A stretch of DNA of 64,000 bases from G965247265 sp965247265 (lineage in GTDB: Bacteria > Pseudomonadota > Gammaproteobacteria > UBA4575). How positions within the stretch are numbered: position 1 is the stretch's first letter; each line of letters opens with the position of its first letter. Where the stretch lies: the NCBI GenBank assembly GCA_965247265.1, contig OZ252002.1, positions 868,001-932,000 on the forward strand, written 5' to 3'. A program made the position numbers and the translations under genes. Positions 34,518 to 42,707 of the stretch are shown piece by piece. The notes under the pieces are model-generated. The model saw nothing but the letters and a program-made list of their open reading frames with translations. It made no database searches and was not told the origin of the DNA.

Positions 34518-36142
34518 GTTACTAGCTCTCCGATTTTAATTTGCGAGGGGAACTCTACTCGGAAACAGCTACCACCTTCTAGGTGATTAATATAACGTAA
34601 ATCACCGCCATTGTTCTTGCATAATTCTTTTGAAAGGTATAATTCAAGACCTGTGCCTGACTCACTGGTTGTAAAAAATGGCTCAAAGATTTGGTTTTGG
34701 TGGTCTTTTTCTACACCCGGACCAAGATCAATGACGTCTAGATGAGAAGCATGCCCATTATTGTTTAAGTTCGCAATAAATTGTATTTTTGCTTCATCAT
34801 TATTGACTGATCCATATTTTTTTGCATTTTTGCATAAATTCCATAGCACTTGGTGAAGGTGGTTGGGGTCAATAGATACATGACCATCTGGCGGAGTAAT
34901 TCGAATTGAGATTGAGATTTTGCTCATGTCATTCGTTCTAACAAATTCTTCAATAAATTTTGTTAGCCAAGGGCGCAGCTCAATATTTTCAGGTTTTGCT
35001 TTTTCTCGTCGTGAGAGACGTAAAATATTATTTATTATATTATTTAAACGGATGGATTGATCTTGAATAATTGTGGCTAGTCTTTTATCCGCTTGATGTA
35101 AATCATTAGATTCGTCCAAAAGCTGTGCTGCGTGACTAATGGCGCCAAGCGGATTTCTAATCTCATGTGCGATACTTGCAGTGAGTCTTCCCAATGACGC
35201 AAGTTTTGTTTCTTGTACTTGTTGCTCAACTTCCGTGTTGTCACTCAAATATACAACCGAGCCCTTGTCATGTTTTCTTGAGCCAACGGGAGTAATACGG
35301 ACTTGTAGGTCGGAGGCGTTGTTTCTTTTAAGTTTATCAAGGTGGTTATGGAAATCTGGATTTTTACTTACACTTCGCCACGATTTATGTAAATCGTGCA
35401 GCGGCACAGATATATCAATGAGTTTAGAATCTTTCGTTAAGTCTGGTTCATCTAGTAATTTCCATGCGGCACGGTTGGTCATTCGAATAGTACCGTCATC
35501 ATCGATAACCATGATGCCAGAGTCCATCCTGTTTATTAAATGTTCATTTAATTTTGCTAAATTTGCGAGATCAATGCCACGTCTGGCCGCAAGTTTTGCA
35601 CTTTCAGAGGCGCGATGTGCCATAGCCATTGCCAATAGCGCCGTTGCAAATAAAGCAGCACCCAGAAGGCCCGCTTGCGTGTAGGCGGTTTCTTCAAAAA
35701 TTGCATTTAAGCTTGAGTAAATTTCGTGTAACAGCATTGCTAGCGCAGCCAGTGAGGCAAATAATAAAGCAGATTTGCCCGGCATCAGTAAGCTGCCCCC
35801 CGCAACAACGGCAATCATTAAGGTGCCAAATCCACTGGAAATTCCACCATAAAAATGCATCAGTAGTGTAATGGCGACGATATCTATTACTATGGTTGAG
35901 TAAACTTGTAGCTTATAGGGGATCCACCTAAAGTACGTGCATATCAATGCTGAAATAGAAAGCAACATATAAATGACACTCACCCAGCGCAGCAAGGTAG
36001 GGTTTGGTGATATAAGAAAATTTATGTAATTTGCAAAAATGCTGAAAATTAAGAAAATAGCAGAAACCGCAAAGCGGTACAGACTAAACAGTCGCAATGC
36101 AGGCCACTGTTGTGTTTCACCATCTTTAAGAATGCTACTCAT
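34514..36142 (-). CDS. pilS: Sensor histidine kinase PilS
   Basis: This 542-residue membrane kinase has about six hydrophobic segments in residues ~25-180, a PAS-like domain (~200-310, IMVIDDDGTIRMTNRAAW), a dimerisation/phosphoacceptor domain with H326 in HEIRNPLGAISHAAQLL, and an ATPase domain with NLCKNAKKYG and DLGPGVEKDHQNQIFEPFF. The ATP-lid G2 box reads GTGLELYLS, with Glu500 where a glycine is usual. PilS normally phosphorylates PilR to activate pilin transcription through sigma54. Here the adjacent PilR is cut and fused to PilC, so the native signalling output appears lost. It is divergent from sucC. Confidence 0.92.
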   Translation of the reverse strand: MSSILKDGETQQWPALRLFSLYRFAVSAIFLIFSIFANYINFLISPNPTLLRWVSVIYMLLSISALICTYFRWIPYKLQVYSTIVIDIVAITLLMHFYGGISSGFGTLMIAVVAGGSLLMPGKSALLFASLAALAMLLHEIYSSLNAIFEETAYTQAGLLGAALFATALLAMAMAHRASESAKLAARRGIDLANLAKLNEHLINRMDSGIMVIDDDGTIRMTNRAAWKLLDEPDLTKDSKLIDISVPLHDLHKSWRSVSKNPDFHNHLDKLKRNNASDLQVRITPVGSRKHDKGSVVYLSDNTEVEQQVQETKLASLGRLTASIAHEIRNPLGAISHAAQLLDESNDLHQADKRLATIIQDQSIRLNNIINNILRLSRREKAKPENIELRPWLTKFIEEFVRTNDMSKISISIRITPPDGHVSIDPNHLHQVLWNLCKNAKKYGSVNNDEAKIQFIANLNNNGHASHLDVIDLGPGVEKDHQNQIFEPFFTTSESGTGLELYLSKELCKNNGGDLRYINHLEGGSCFRVEFPSQIKIGELVT

Positions 36143-36242
36143 ATTTAGTTGAAATAATTCTAATCAATATTGTAAACACTGTTTGTATGATGATGTTGTA
36201 GCATATCGTAGATTACAGTACGCATGCGGCCTAATTCACCGG

Positions 36243-36248
36243 TATAAT
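36243..36248 (+). promoter_or_regulatory. Candidate -10 box for sucCD
   Basis: A perfect TATAAT lies 28 bases before the sucC ATG, in the 133-base gap between divergent pilS and sucC. No convincing -35 hexamer is found 16-18 bases upstream, so this could be an activator-dependent promoter or chance. Confidence 0.35.
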
Positions 36249-36275
36249 CCTGTAACTCGCTAGTTTAATCAAATT

Positions 36276-37439
36276 ATGCATATTCACGAATATCAGGCTA
36301 AGGCGTTATTTAAGCGCTATAGCATCCCAGTATTAACTTCAACGTTGGTTAATTTGCATGACGATTTATCGTCAATTTGTGAAAAGATTGGTGATCAAGA
36401 ATGGATGGTTAAAGCGCAGGTACACGCAGGGGGTCGTGGCAAAGCAGGTGGAATAGTGAGAGTTAAGGATAAAAATAAGCTCTTATTAACCATGTCCAAT
36501 TTGCTTGGGTCTCGCTTAGTCACGAAGCAAACAGGAGAAAATGGTTTACCTGTAAATTCGCTTTTATTGGAAAGCACAACAGAGATAAAAAAAGAATTTT
36601 ATCTTGCGTTGCTAATAGACCGTTCTAAAAAACGAATTGCAATCATTGCATCTGCAAAGGGAGGTGTGGATATAGAGCAGGTCGCTCAACAATCACCTGA
36701 AAAAATTATAACGATTTATATAAATCCTGTTACAAGAATACAAGCAAACCAAGTAAGATCAATGGGCTTTGCATTGAAACTAGAAAATGATCAAATCAAG
36801 CAGCTTGATAAAGTTGTTCGAAATCTATATGACCTGTTTATTTCTTATGACTGCAGTTTAGTCGAAGTTAATCCCTTAATAGCTAATAACAACAATACCT
36901 TCATCGCTTTAGACGCAAAAATAATTTTTGATGACAATGCAATTGAGCGTCATCAAGATATTAGTAAGCTCTACGACCGCACACAAGAGAATACATCAGA
37001 AGCCAAAGCTAAAGAACTTGGCTTAAGTTATGTCAAACTTGATGGCAATATTGGGTGCATCGTCAATGGTGCAGGTCTTGCGATGGCAACAATGGATTTA
37101 GTTAAGCATCATGGTGGGGCGCCTGCCAACTTTCTAGATGTAGGAGGTGGTGCGACGCAAGAAAAAGTCACACATGCATTTAAACTTGTAATCAGCGACA
37201 CAAATGTTAAATCAATATTCGTAAATATATTTGGTGGAATTGTACAGTGCGATCTAATTGCTCAAGGTATTCTTACGGCAATTAACGAAATTGATTTGCA
37301 GGTTACAGTTGTCGTTTTATTGCAAGGAACTAATTCTTTAGAAGGGAAGAAGCTTCTCGAAAATGTTTCATCTAGAATTCTTCCAGTTGAAAATTTAACC
37401 GAAGGCGCACAACAAGCAATTCAATTAGCTAGTGCATAG
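36276..37439 (+). CDS. sucC: Succinate--CoA ligase (ADP-forming), beta subunit
   Basis: This 387-residue ATP-grasp protein begins MHIHEYQAKALFKRY, with KAQVHAGGRGKAGGIV in the nucleotide-binding region and the C-terminal blocks GCIVNGAGLAMATMDLVKHHG, NFLDVGGGATQEKV and VNIFGGIVQCDLIA. With SucD it interconverts succinyl-CoA and succinate with substrate-level phosphorylation in the TCA cycle. Length is typical. sucD follows after 26 bases. Confidence 0.96.
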   Translation: MHIHEYQAKALFKRYSIPVLTSTLVNLHDDLSSICEKIGDQEWMVKAQVHAGGRGKAGGIVRVKDKNKLLLTMSNLLGSRLVTKQTGENGLPVNSLLLESTTEIKKEFYLALLIDRSKKRIAIIASAKGGVDIEQVAQQSPEKIITIYINPVTRIQANQVRSMGFALKLENDQIKQLDKVVRNLYDLFISYDCSLVEVNPLIANNNNTFIALDAKIIFDDNAIERHQDISKLYDRTQENTSEAKAKELGLSYVKLDGNIGCIVNGAGLAMATMDLVKHHGGAPANFLDVGGGATQEKVTHAFKLVISDTNVKSIFVNIFGGIVQCDLIAQGILTAINEIDLQVTVVVLLQGTNSLEGKKLLENVSSRILPVENLTEGAQQAIQLASA

Positions 37440-37465
37440 AATATTATCCAATACTTAAAATAACC

Positions 37466-38338
37466 ATGAGTATTCTTATAAATAAGGAAACGAAAGTACT
37501 TTGCCAAGGATTAACAGGAAAACAAGGAAGTTTTCATTCTGAACAGGCAATTGCTTATGGCACGCAGATGGTTGCAGGTGTCACACCAGGTCGAGGTGGC
37601 CAATCACATTTAAATTTACCAATTTATAATACTGTGCAACGAGCCATGCTTGATCATGAAATTGATGCAAGTGTTATTTTTGTACCTGCAGCATTTGCAG
37701 CAGACGCAATTTTAGAGGCTGTGAATGCAGAAATTAAGCTCATTGTTTGTATAACTGAAGGTATTTCTGTTTTAGATATGGTCAAAGTTTATGCAGTGCT
37801 ACAGGAATCGAGTTCAATTTTAATTGGACCAAACTGTCCGGGCGTTATCACGCCTGCGGAATGTAAAATTGGAATAATGCCAGGTAGAATTCACCAAAAA
37901 GGTAATATTGGCATTGTTTCACGTTCTGGGACATTAACGTATGTGGCTGTACATCAAACAACTCAGCATGGTTTAGGTCAATCTACATGCATTGGTATTG
38001 GTGGAGATCCAATACATGGGTTAGATTTCATTGATTGCTTACAATTGTTTGAGCAAGATAATGAGACAACAGGCATCATTATAGTAGGCGAAATTGGTGG
38101 TACGGCAGAAGAAGAGACAGCAGAATTTATTGAGGAAAAGATTTCCAAGCCAGTTGTTGCCTATATTGCAGGGGCTACCGCACCACCGGGTAAACGTATG
38201 GGCCATGCTGGCGCAATAATTAGCGGCGGCAAAGGCACTGCCGAACAAAAATATATGGCTTTAGAAAAAGCGGGCGTCTCCACTGTGCGTACACCTGCAG
38301 AGATCGGAAAGCAGATGCATCGTCTTGTAAGCAATTAA
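37466..38338 (+). CDS. sucD: Succinate--CoA ligase, alpha subunit
   Basis: This 290-residue protein has an N-terminal CoA-binding Rossmann domain (VLCQGLTGKQGSFHSEQAI, then VAGVTPGRGGQSHL). The active-site histidine is H247 in GHAGAIISGGKGTA, which is transiently phosphorylated. IGPNCPGVITPAECKIGIMPG is the family middle block. It pairs with the SucC encoded just upstream. nadE follows after 24 bases, possibly on the same transcript. Confidence 0.97.
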   Translation: MSILINKETKVLCQGLTGKQGSFHSEQAIAYGTQMVAGVTPGRGGQSHLNLPIYNTVQRAMLDHEIDASVIFVPAAFAADAILEAVNAEIKLIVCITEGISVLDMVKVYAVLQESSSILIGPNCPGVITPAECKIGIMPGRIHQKGNIGIVSRSGTLTYVAVHQTTQHGLGQSTCIGIGGDPIHGLDFIDCLQLFEQDNETTGIIIVGEIGGTAEEETAEFIEEKISKPVVAYIAGATAPPGKRMGHAGAIISGGKGTAEQKYMALEKAGVSTVRTPAEIGKQMHRLVSN

Positions 38339-38362
38339 TTTCTACTTAATTATTGTCTTATC

Positions 38363-39979
38363 ATGTCTGACACTTTGAAAATTGCGCTTGCACAATTAAA
38401 TTTTTTAGTAGGGGATATTGATGGCAATGCTAATAAAATAATTGAAAGCGCAATTCATGCGCGTGATGAGTTGCATGCTGATTTAGTTATTTTTACAGAA
38501 TTATCGGTTACTGGGTATCCATTAGAAGATTTATTATTTCGCCCTGCAATTTTGCAACGTGTGAACCAAGCTATTGAAGAGATTAAATGCCAAGTCAATG
38601 ATATTTATATATTAATTGGCGCACCAACACATATAGAAAATCAGCTTTTTAATTCTGCCCTAGTAATTTACAACTCAAAAACTATTGCAACATACAATAA
38701 ACATCACTTACCAAATTATGAAGTGTTTGATGAAAAAAGATATTTCAAGAAGGGTGCTAAAGCATGTGTGGTAGAAATTAATAATGTAAAAGTTGGCATC
38801 ACAATTTGTGAAGACATTTGGTTTCCTGGGCCAAGTATAAAGAGTGTTGAAGCAGGCGCAGAGTTAATACTTAACATCAATGCAAGTCCATATCACATAA
38901 ACAAAACATCTGAGCGCCTTAATGTTTTGAAAACACGGATTAAAGAGCAAGGCACACCAATTGTTTATCTAAACCAAGTAGGCGGACAAGACGAGCTTGT
39001 TTTTGATGGAGGATCACTTTGTTTAAATAAACACGGTGAGATTTGTCTACATGCACCTTCTTTCGATGAAGGCGTATTTCTAGTAGATTATTCTAAAAAT
39101 AACAGAGACCTAGCGTTTGGCAAATACATGCACGCATCGCTCTCAATGCTTGAATCTATTTATAAAGCATTATTACTCGGTGTTAGGGACTATGTATTAA
39201 AAAATCGATTTGATGGTGTTGTATTGGGGTTATCAGGTGGTATTGATTCCGCATTAACATTGGCGATAGCTGTCGACGCCTTGGGTGCAGAGCATGTTCA
39301 CGCAATTATGATGCCATTTCAATTCACTTCTAAAATGAGTATTGAGGATTCGCATCAATTAGCAGATGTTTTAAAAGTAAAACTCGATGAGATTCCTATC
39401 GGTGATATATATAAAACAATATCAAAGAGTCTTGAACCAGTATTTACCGGTTTTAATCAGGATGTTACAGAAGAAAACATTCAGTCGCGTATTCGAGGGA
39501 TCATCCTCATGTCAATTTCTAACAAAACAAGGAAAATGTTGCTAACGACCGGCAATAAAAGTGAAATGTCGGTGGGCTATGCAACGTTATATGGAGATAT
39601 GGCAGGTGGGTTTGCGCCTTTGAAAGATGTATCTAAAACATTGGTGTATGAGCTCGCTAATTATAGAAATAGATTGAGTAATGATATACCTGAGCGAATT
39701 ATTTCACGTGCGCCGTCTGCAGAATTAGCGCCAGGTCAAGTCGACGAGGATAGTCTTCCAGCGTACGAAATTTTAGATCCTATATTGGAGAAATTTGTGG
39801 AACAAGATTTAACGGTAGATCAAATTGTAGCAGAGGGGTTTGAAAAAAATATTGTGGAACACGTGGCATCAATGGTATTGAGTAATGAATATAAAAGGCG
39901 TCAAGCGCCGCCTGGGGTTAAAATCACACGCCGCGCATTTGGTAAAGATCGACGTTATCCTATTACATCCGGATTTTAA
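38363..39979 (+). CDS. nadE: Glutamine-dependent NAD+ synthetase
   Basis: This 538-residue two-domain enzyme has an N-terminal nitrilase-type glutaminase with the E46 (VIFTELSVTGYP), K113 (NKHHLPNYEVF) and C149 (ITICEDIWFPG) triad. The C-terminal synthetase domain starts near residue 270 with the PP-loop VVLGLSGGIDSALTLAIA and continues through TTGNKSEMSVGYATLYGD. Ammonia from glutamine is used to amidate deamido-NAD. Length and domain order match the bacterial glutamine-dependent form. It is convergent with bamD, with only 5 bases between the stops. Confidence 0.97.
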   Translation: MSDTLKIALAQLNFLVGDIDGNANKIIESAIHARDELHADLVIFTELSVTGYPLEDLLFRPAILQRVNQAIEEIKCQVNDIYILIGAPTHIENQLFNSALVIYNSKTIATYNKHHLPNYEVFDEKRYFKKGAKACVVEINNVKVGITICEDIWFPGPSIKSVEAGAELILNINASPYHINKTSERLNVLKTRIKEQGTPIVYLNQVGGQDELVFDGGSLCLNKHGEICLHAPSFDEGVFLVDYSKNNRDLAFGKYMHASLSMLESIYKALLLGVRDYVLKNRFDGVVLGLSGGIDSALTLAIAVDALGAEHVHAIMMPFQFTSKMSIEDSHQLADVLKVKLDEIPIGDIYKTISKSLEPVFTGFNQDVTEENIQSRIRGIILMSISNKTRKMLLTTGNKSEMSVGYATLYGDMAGGFAPLKDVSKTLVYELANYRNRLSNDIPERIISRAPSAELAPGQVDEDSLPAYEILDPILEKFVEQDLTVDQIVAEGFEKNIVEHVASMVLSNEYKRRQAPPGVKITRRAFGKDRRYPITSGF

Positions 39980-39984
39980 CTGTA

Positions 39985-40887
39985 TTAATTACAGTAATAC
40001 GTTCTTGCTCGAATTTTTTCTAAAAATTTATCCCATAGTCCCTCGGCACACTGGCGCGAACCAGGCAAATAATCTTCATTTAGCACACCACCCTTCTTAC
40101 CTGCTTGAAAGTTTTGCACATAAACGCGTTGCGTATCACTAGCAAGATCTTCCATACCTAATTCATAATAGGCTTGATGTAAAACAAATAAGGTTTCAGG
40201 CATGACTTCTGCGCCTTGGTAGTTTTCCATAATGTATTTGGCGCGATTAGCAGTTGCTACATAAGCACCTCGCTGCATATAATATTTAGCTACTTTTAAT
40301 TCATATTCCGCAAGTTCGTTACGCAAAAAAATCATGCGTTCTTTAGCATCTTCAGAGTATTTGCTATCGGGGTAGTTTTCGATTAATGACTTAAATATAT
40401 TAAAGGATTCTAATAATGAAGTAGGGTCATTATTAGATGGATCTCGCCTAACCACATAATGAATTAAATTTTTCCCACTATCAAAGGCAATTACGCCTTT
40501 CATATAGTAAGCGTAGTCAATATTTGGGTGTTGTGGATTAAGTTTGATAAATTGATTCACACTAGAAGCGGCTTGCTCAAATTTACTTTGTTGGTAATAT
40601 GCATAAGCAAGCTCGAGCTGCGCATGTTGTGAATATCGTCCAAATGGGTAACGTGCTCTTAATTTTTCGAATTGTTCAATTGCTGCAGGGAATTCTCCAG
40701 ATAATACCAGTTCATTTCCTTTATTATAAAGCTTAGCTGCGGATTCATCTGCAGCAATTTCTGGATCTTCTACTTCATCTTTTCCAAATAATCCAAACAT
40801 CGAGCAGCCTGAAAAACATACTAAGACTGTAATGAGTAAAAAAAGACGAGTCACAGGTCCGAGTGAAGTAAATTTTCTGCTATTCAT
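39985..40887 (-). CDS. bamD: Outer membrane assembly lipoprotein BamD
   Basis: This 300-residue TPR lipoprotein has a signal peptide with lipobox CFSGC (Cys28) followed by TPR repeats. Family blocks are LYNKGNELVLSGEFPAAIEQFEKL, RYPFGRYSQHAQLELAYAYY, FIKLNPQHPNIDYAYYMKGV, and DPSNNDPTSLLESFNIF. BamD is the essential lipoprotein of the BAM complex that inserts beta-barrel proteins into the outer membrane. It is longer than E. coli BamD at the C-terminus. It is divergent from rluD, the conserved arrangement, with 43 bases between starts. BamC is encoded at 54959. Confidence 0.95.
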   Translation of the reverse strand: MNSRKFTSLGPVTRLFLLITVLVCFSGCSMFGLFGKDEVEDPEIAADESAAKLYNKGNELVLSGEFPAAIEQFEKLRARYPFGRYSQHAQLELAYAYYQQSKFEQAASSVNQFIKLNPQHPNIDYAYYMKGVIAFDSGKNLIHYVVRRDPSNNDPTSLLESFNIFKSLIENYPDSKYSEDAKERMIFLRNELAEYELKVAKYYMQRGAYVATANRAKYIMENYQGAEVMPETLFVLHQAYYELGMEDLASDTQRVYVQNFQAGKKGGVLNEDYLPGSRQCAEGLWDKFLEKIRARTYYCN

Positions 40888-40930
40888 TTAATATTAAGTA
40901 TAAACATATTTTGTCGAAATCCGTACCGCT

Positions 40931-41872
40931 ATGACTGACATAATTCAATTATCTGGCATTATTCCTGCATCTCATAAGGGATTGCGGTTGGACAATGCAT
41001 TGGTGCAAATGTTTCCTGAATATTCTCGTGCAAGACTTCAAAAATGGATACGCAAAGGAGATGTATCCGTAAATGGTGAGACTTTACGACCTAAGGATAT
41101 CGTATTAGGTGGTGAGCATATAGAGCTTTATGCGGAGTTGATAGATGAAAATAAAATTGAACCAGAAGCGATAGAATTGAATGTAGTTTTTGAAGATGAT
41201 CATATATTAGTAGTAAATAAACCTGCAGGATTAGTTGTCCATCCTGGTGCCGGAAACCCTAACGGCACGCTGGCAAATGCCTTGTTAAATTATGATAAAA
41301 GCTTGCAGGCTATACCACGAGTTGGAATTGTTCATCGATTGGACAAGGGCACGAGTGGGCTATTAGTAATTGCGAAAAAGTTAGAAAGCCATGCTAATTT
41401 AGTAGATCAATTACAACAACGCATAGTTAGCCGAAAATATATATGTTTAGTTCATGGTGAGATAATAGCGGGTGGGTCAATTGATGCAGCGATAGGGAGA
41501 CATCCAGTAGATCGAAAACGAATGGCAGTTACACATGGAGGTAAAACTGCAACAACACATTATAGGGTACGCGAGCGGTTTGATTCATGTACCCTTTTAG
41601 ATGTTGAAATAGAAACAGGTCGTACTCACCAAATCCGAGTACACATGGCGCATACAAAATTTCCGATTGTAGGTGATCCTATTTACGGGAAAAATATTAA
41701 ATCAACAAGTAATAAATCATTAAGAGTAATAGCTGATTTCCCACGTCAGGCGTTACACGCTGCAAGCTTGTCATTTCCCCACCCAGAGAATAGAACAACT
41801 TGTCAATGGAGTGTTCCTCTACCGCTCGATTTTCAAAATTTGCTCGATTCGCTAGAACAATTCAAAAAATAA
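40931..41872 (+). CDS. rluD: 23S rRNA pseudouridine(1911/1915/1917) synthase
   Basis: This 313-residue protein has an N-terminal S4 RNA-binding domain (GLRLDNALVQMFPEYSRARLQKWI) and an RluA-type catalytic domain. The catalytic aspartate is D138 in GIVHRLDKGTSGLLV, and ETGRTHQIRVHMAH is the second signature. It converts uridines of helix 69 in 23S rRNA to pseudouridine. The divergent bamD-rluD and following pgeF order is the same as in E. coli, supporting the specific assignment. Confidence 0.95.
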   Translation: MTDIIQLSGIIPASHKGLRLDNALVQMFPEYSRARLQKWIRKGDVSVNGETLRPKDIVLGGEHIELYAELIDENKIEPEAIELNVVFEDDHILVVNKPAGLVVHPGAGNPNGTLANALLNYDKSLQAIPRVGIVHRLDKGTSGLLVIAKKLESHANLVDQLQQRIVSRKYICLVHGEIIAGGSIDAAIGRHPVDRKRMAVTHGGKTATTHYRVRERFDSCTLLDVEIETGRTHQIRVHMAHTKFPIVGDPIYGKNIKSTSNKSLRVIADFPRQALHAASLSFPHPENRTTCQWSVPLPLDFQNLLDSLEQFKK

Positions 41873-41877
41873 TTCAT

Positions 41878-42627
41878 ATGCAAAGTCTCGATTGGATCCA
41901 GCCAAATTGGCCCGCACCTAAAAACGTTGCGAGCATTAGCACTACGCGTCATGGCGGAATTAGCAAAGGTATATACTCCAATTTTAATTTGGGTGCTCAT
42001 GTCGATGATGATGAGATGTGTGTAAATAGAAATCGACAAATTTTGAGAGAGAAACTGGAATTATTATATGAGCCTAATTGGATAGATCAGCAACATGGCA
42101 CCAATATAGTTCAATTGACGACATCAAATAACGCCACATACCAAGCTGACGCAACCTATACCACAGAGCAAGATAAAGTATGCGTAGTACTCACAGCAGA
42201 CTGTTTGCCTGTGTTGTTTAGCGATCAGGAAGGAAGTTGTGTTGCGGTTGCACATGCTGGGTGGCGCGGATTACTAAAAGGTGTTCTTGAAAGCACACTT
42301 AGCGCGTTGCCTGCCCCAAATAACCAAATTTTATGCTGGCTAGGGCCTGCTATTGGCCCAAAGAAATTTGAAGTTGGCGAGGATCTAAAAGACTTATTTG
42401 TAAGTAAAGATCAAATTCATGGCATCGCATTTAAACCATCATCAACAGGAAAGTGCTTGGCTGATATCTATCAGCTAGCAAAAAATATTTTGATAAATTG
42501 TGGCGTAGAAAACGTCTACGGTGGAGGTTGTTGCACTTACAGCGAAACTGATCGATTTTATTCATACCGGCGTGATGGCAATACCGGGCGAATGGCAACA
42601 ATGATTTGGATCAAGTCATTCATTTAA
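41878..42627 (+). CDS. pgeF: Multicopper-oxidase-like PgeF/YfiH family protein
   Basis: This 249-residue DUF152 protein has the metal-site histidine and cysteine blocks QQHGTN, VVLTADCLPVLF, VAHAGWRGLLKGV and CTYSETDRFYSYRRDG. Family members (YfiH/PgeF, LACC1) hydrolyse or phosphorolyse purine nucleosides, and YfiH has been linked to correct peptidoglycan composition. The frame opens at 41800 within rluD. I choose ATG 41878, five bases after the rluD stop, because MQSLDWIQPNWPAPKNV is the usual N-terminus. It sits between rluD and clpB, as in E. coli. Confidence 0.93.
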   Translation: MQSLDWIQPNWPAPKNVASISTTRHGGISKGIYSNFNLGAHVDDDEMCVNRNRQILREKLELLYEPNWIDQQHGTNIVQLTTSNNATYQADATYTTEQDKVCVVLTADCLPVLFSDQEGSCVAVAHAGWRGLLKGVLESTLSALPAPNNQILCWLGPAIGPKKFEVGEDLKDLFVSKDQIHGIAFKPSSTGKCLADIYQLAKNILINCGVENVYGGGCCTYSETDRFYSYRRDGNTGRMATMIWIKSFI

Positions 42628-42640
42628 CTTGTAGTACCTA

Positions 42641-42668
42641 CTTGAATGTAGCAAATTTGCCCCCATAT
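42641..42668 (+). promoter_or_regulatory. Heat-shock (sigma32) promoter of clpB
   Basis: CTTGAA at 42641-42646 and CCCCATAT at 42661-42668 are separated by 14 bases, an excellent match to the sigma32 consensus (CTTGAA, then CCCCATnT). It ends 40 bases before the clpB ATG. This is direct sequence support for RpoH control of the chaperone. Confidence 0.9.
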
Positions 42669-42707
42669 AATTACGTAGCAACTAATTAGCTATTTGGAGT
42701 CCCTACA

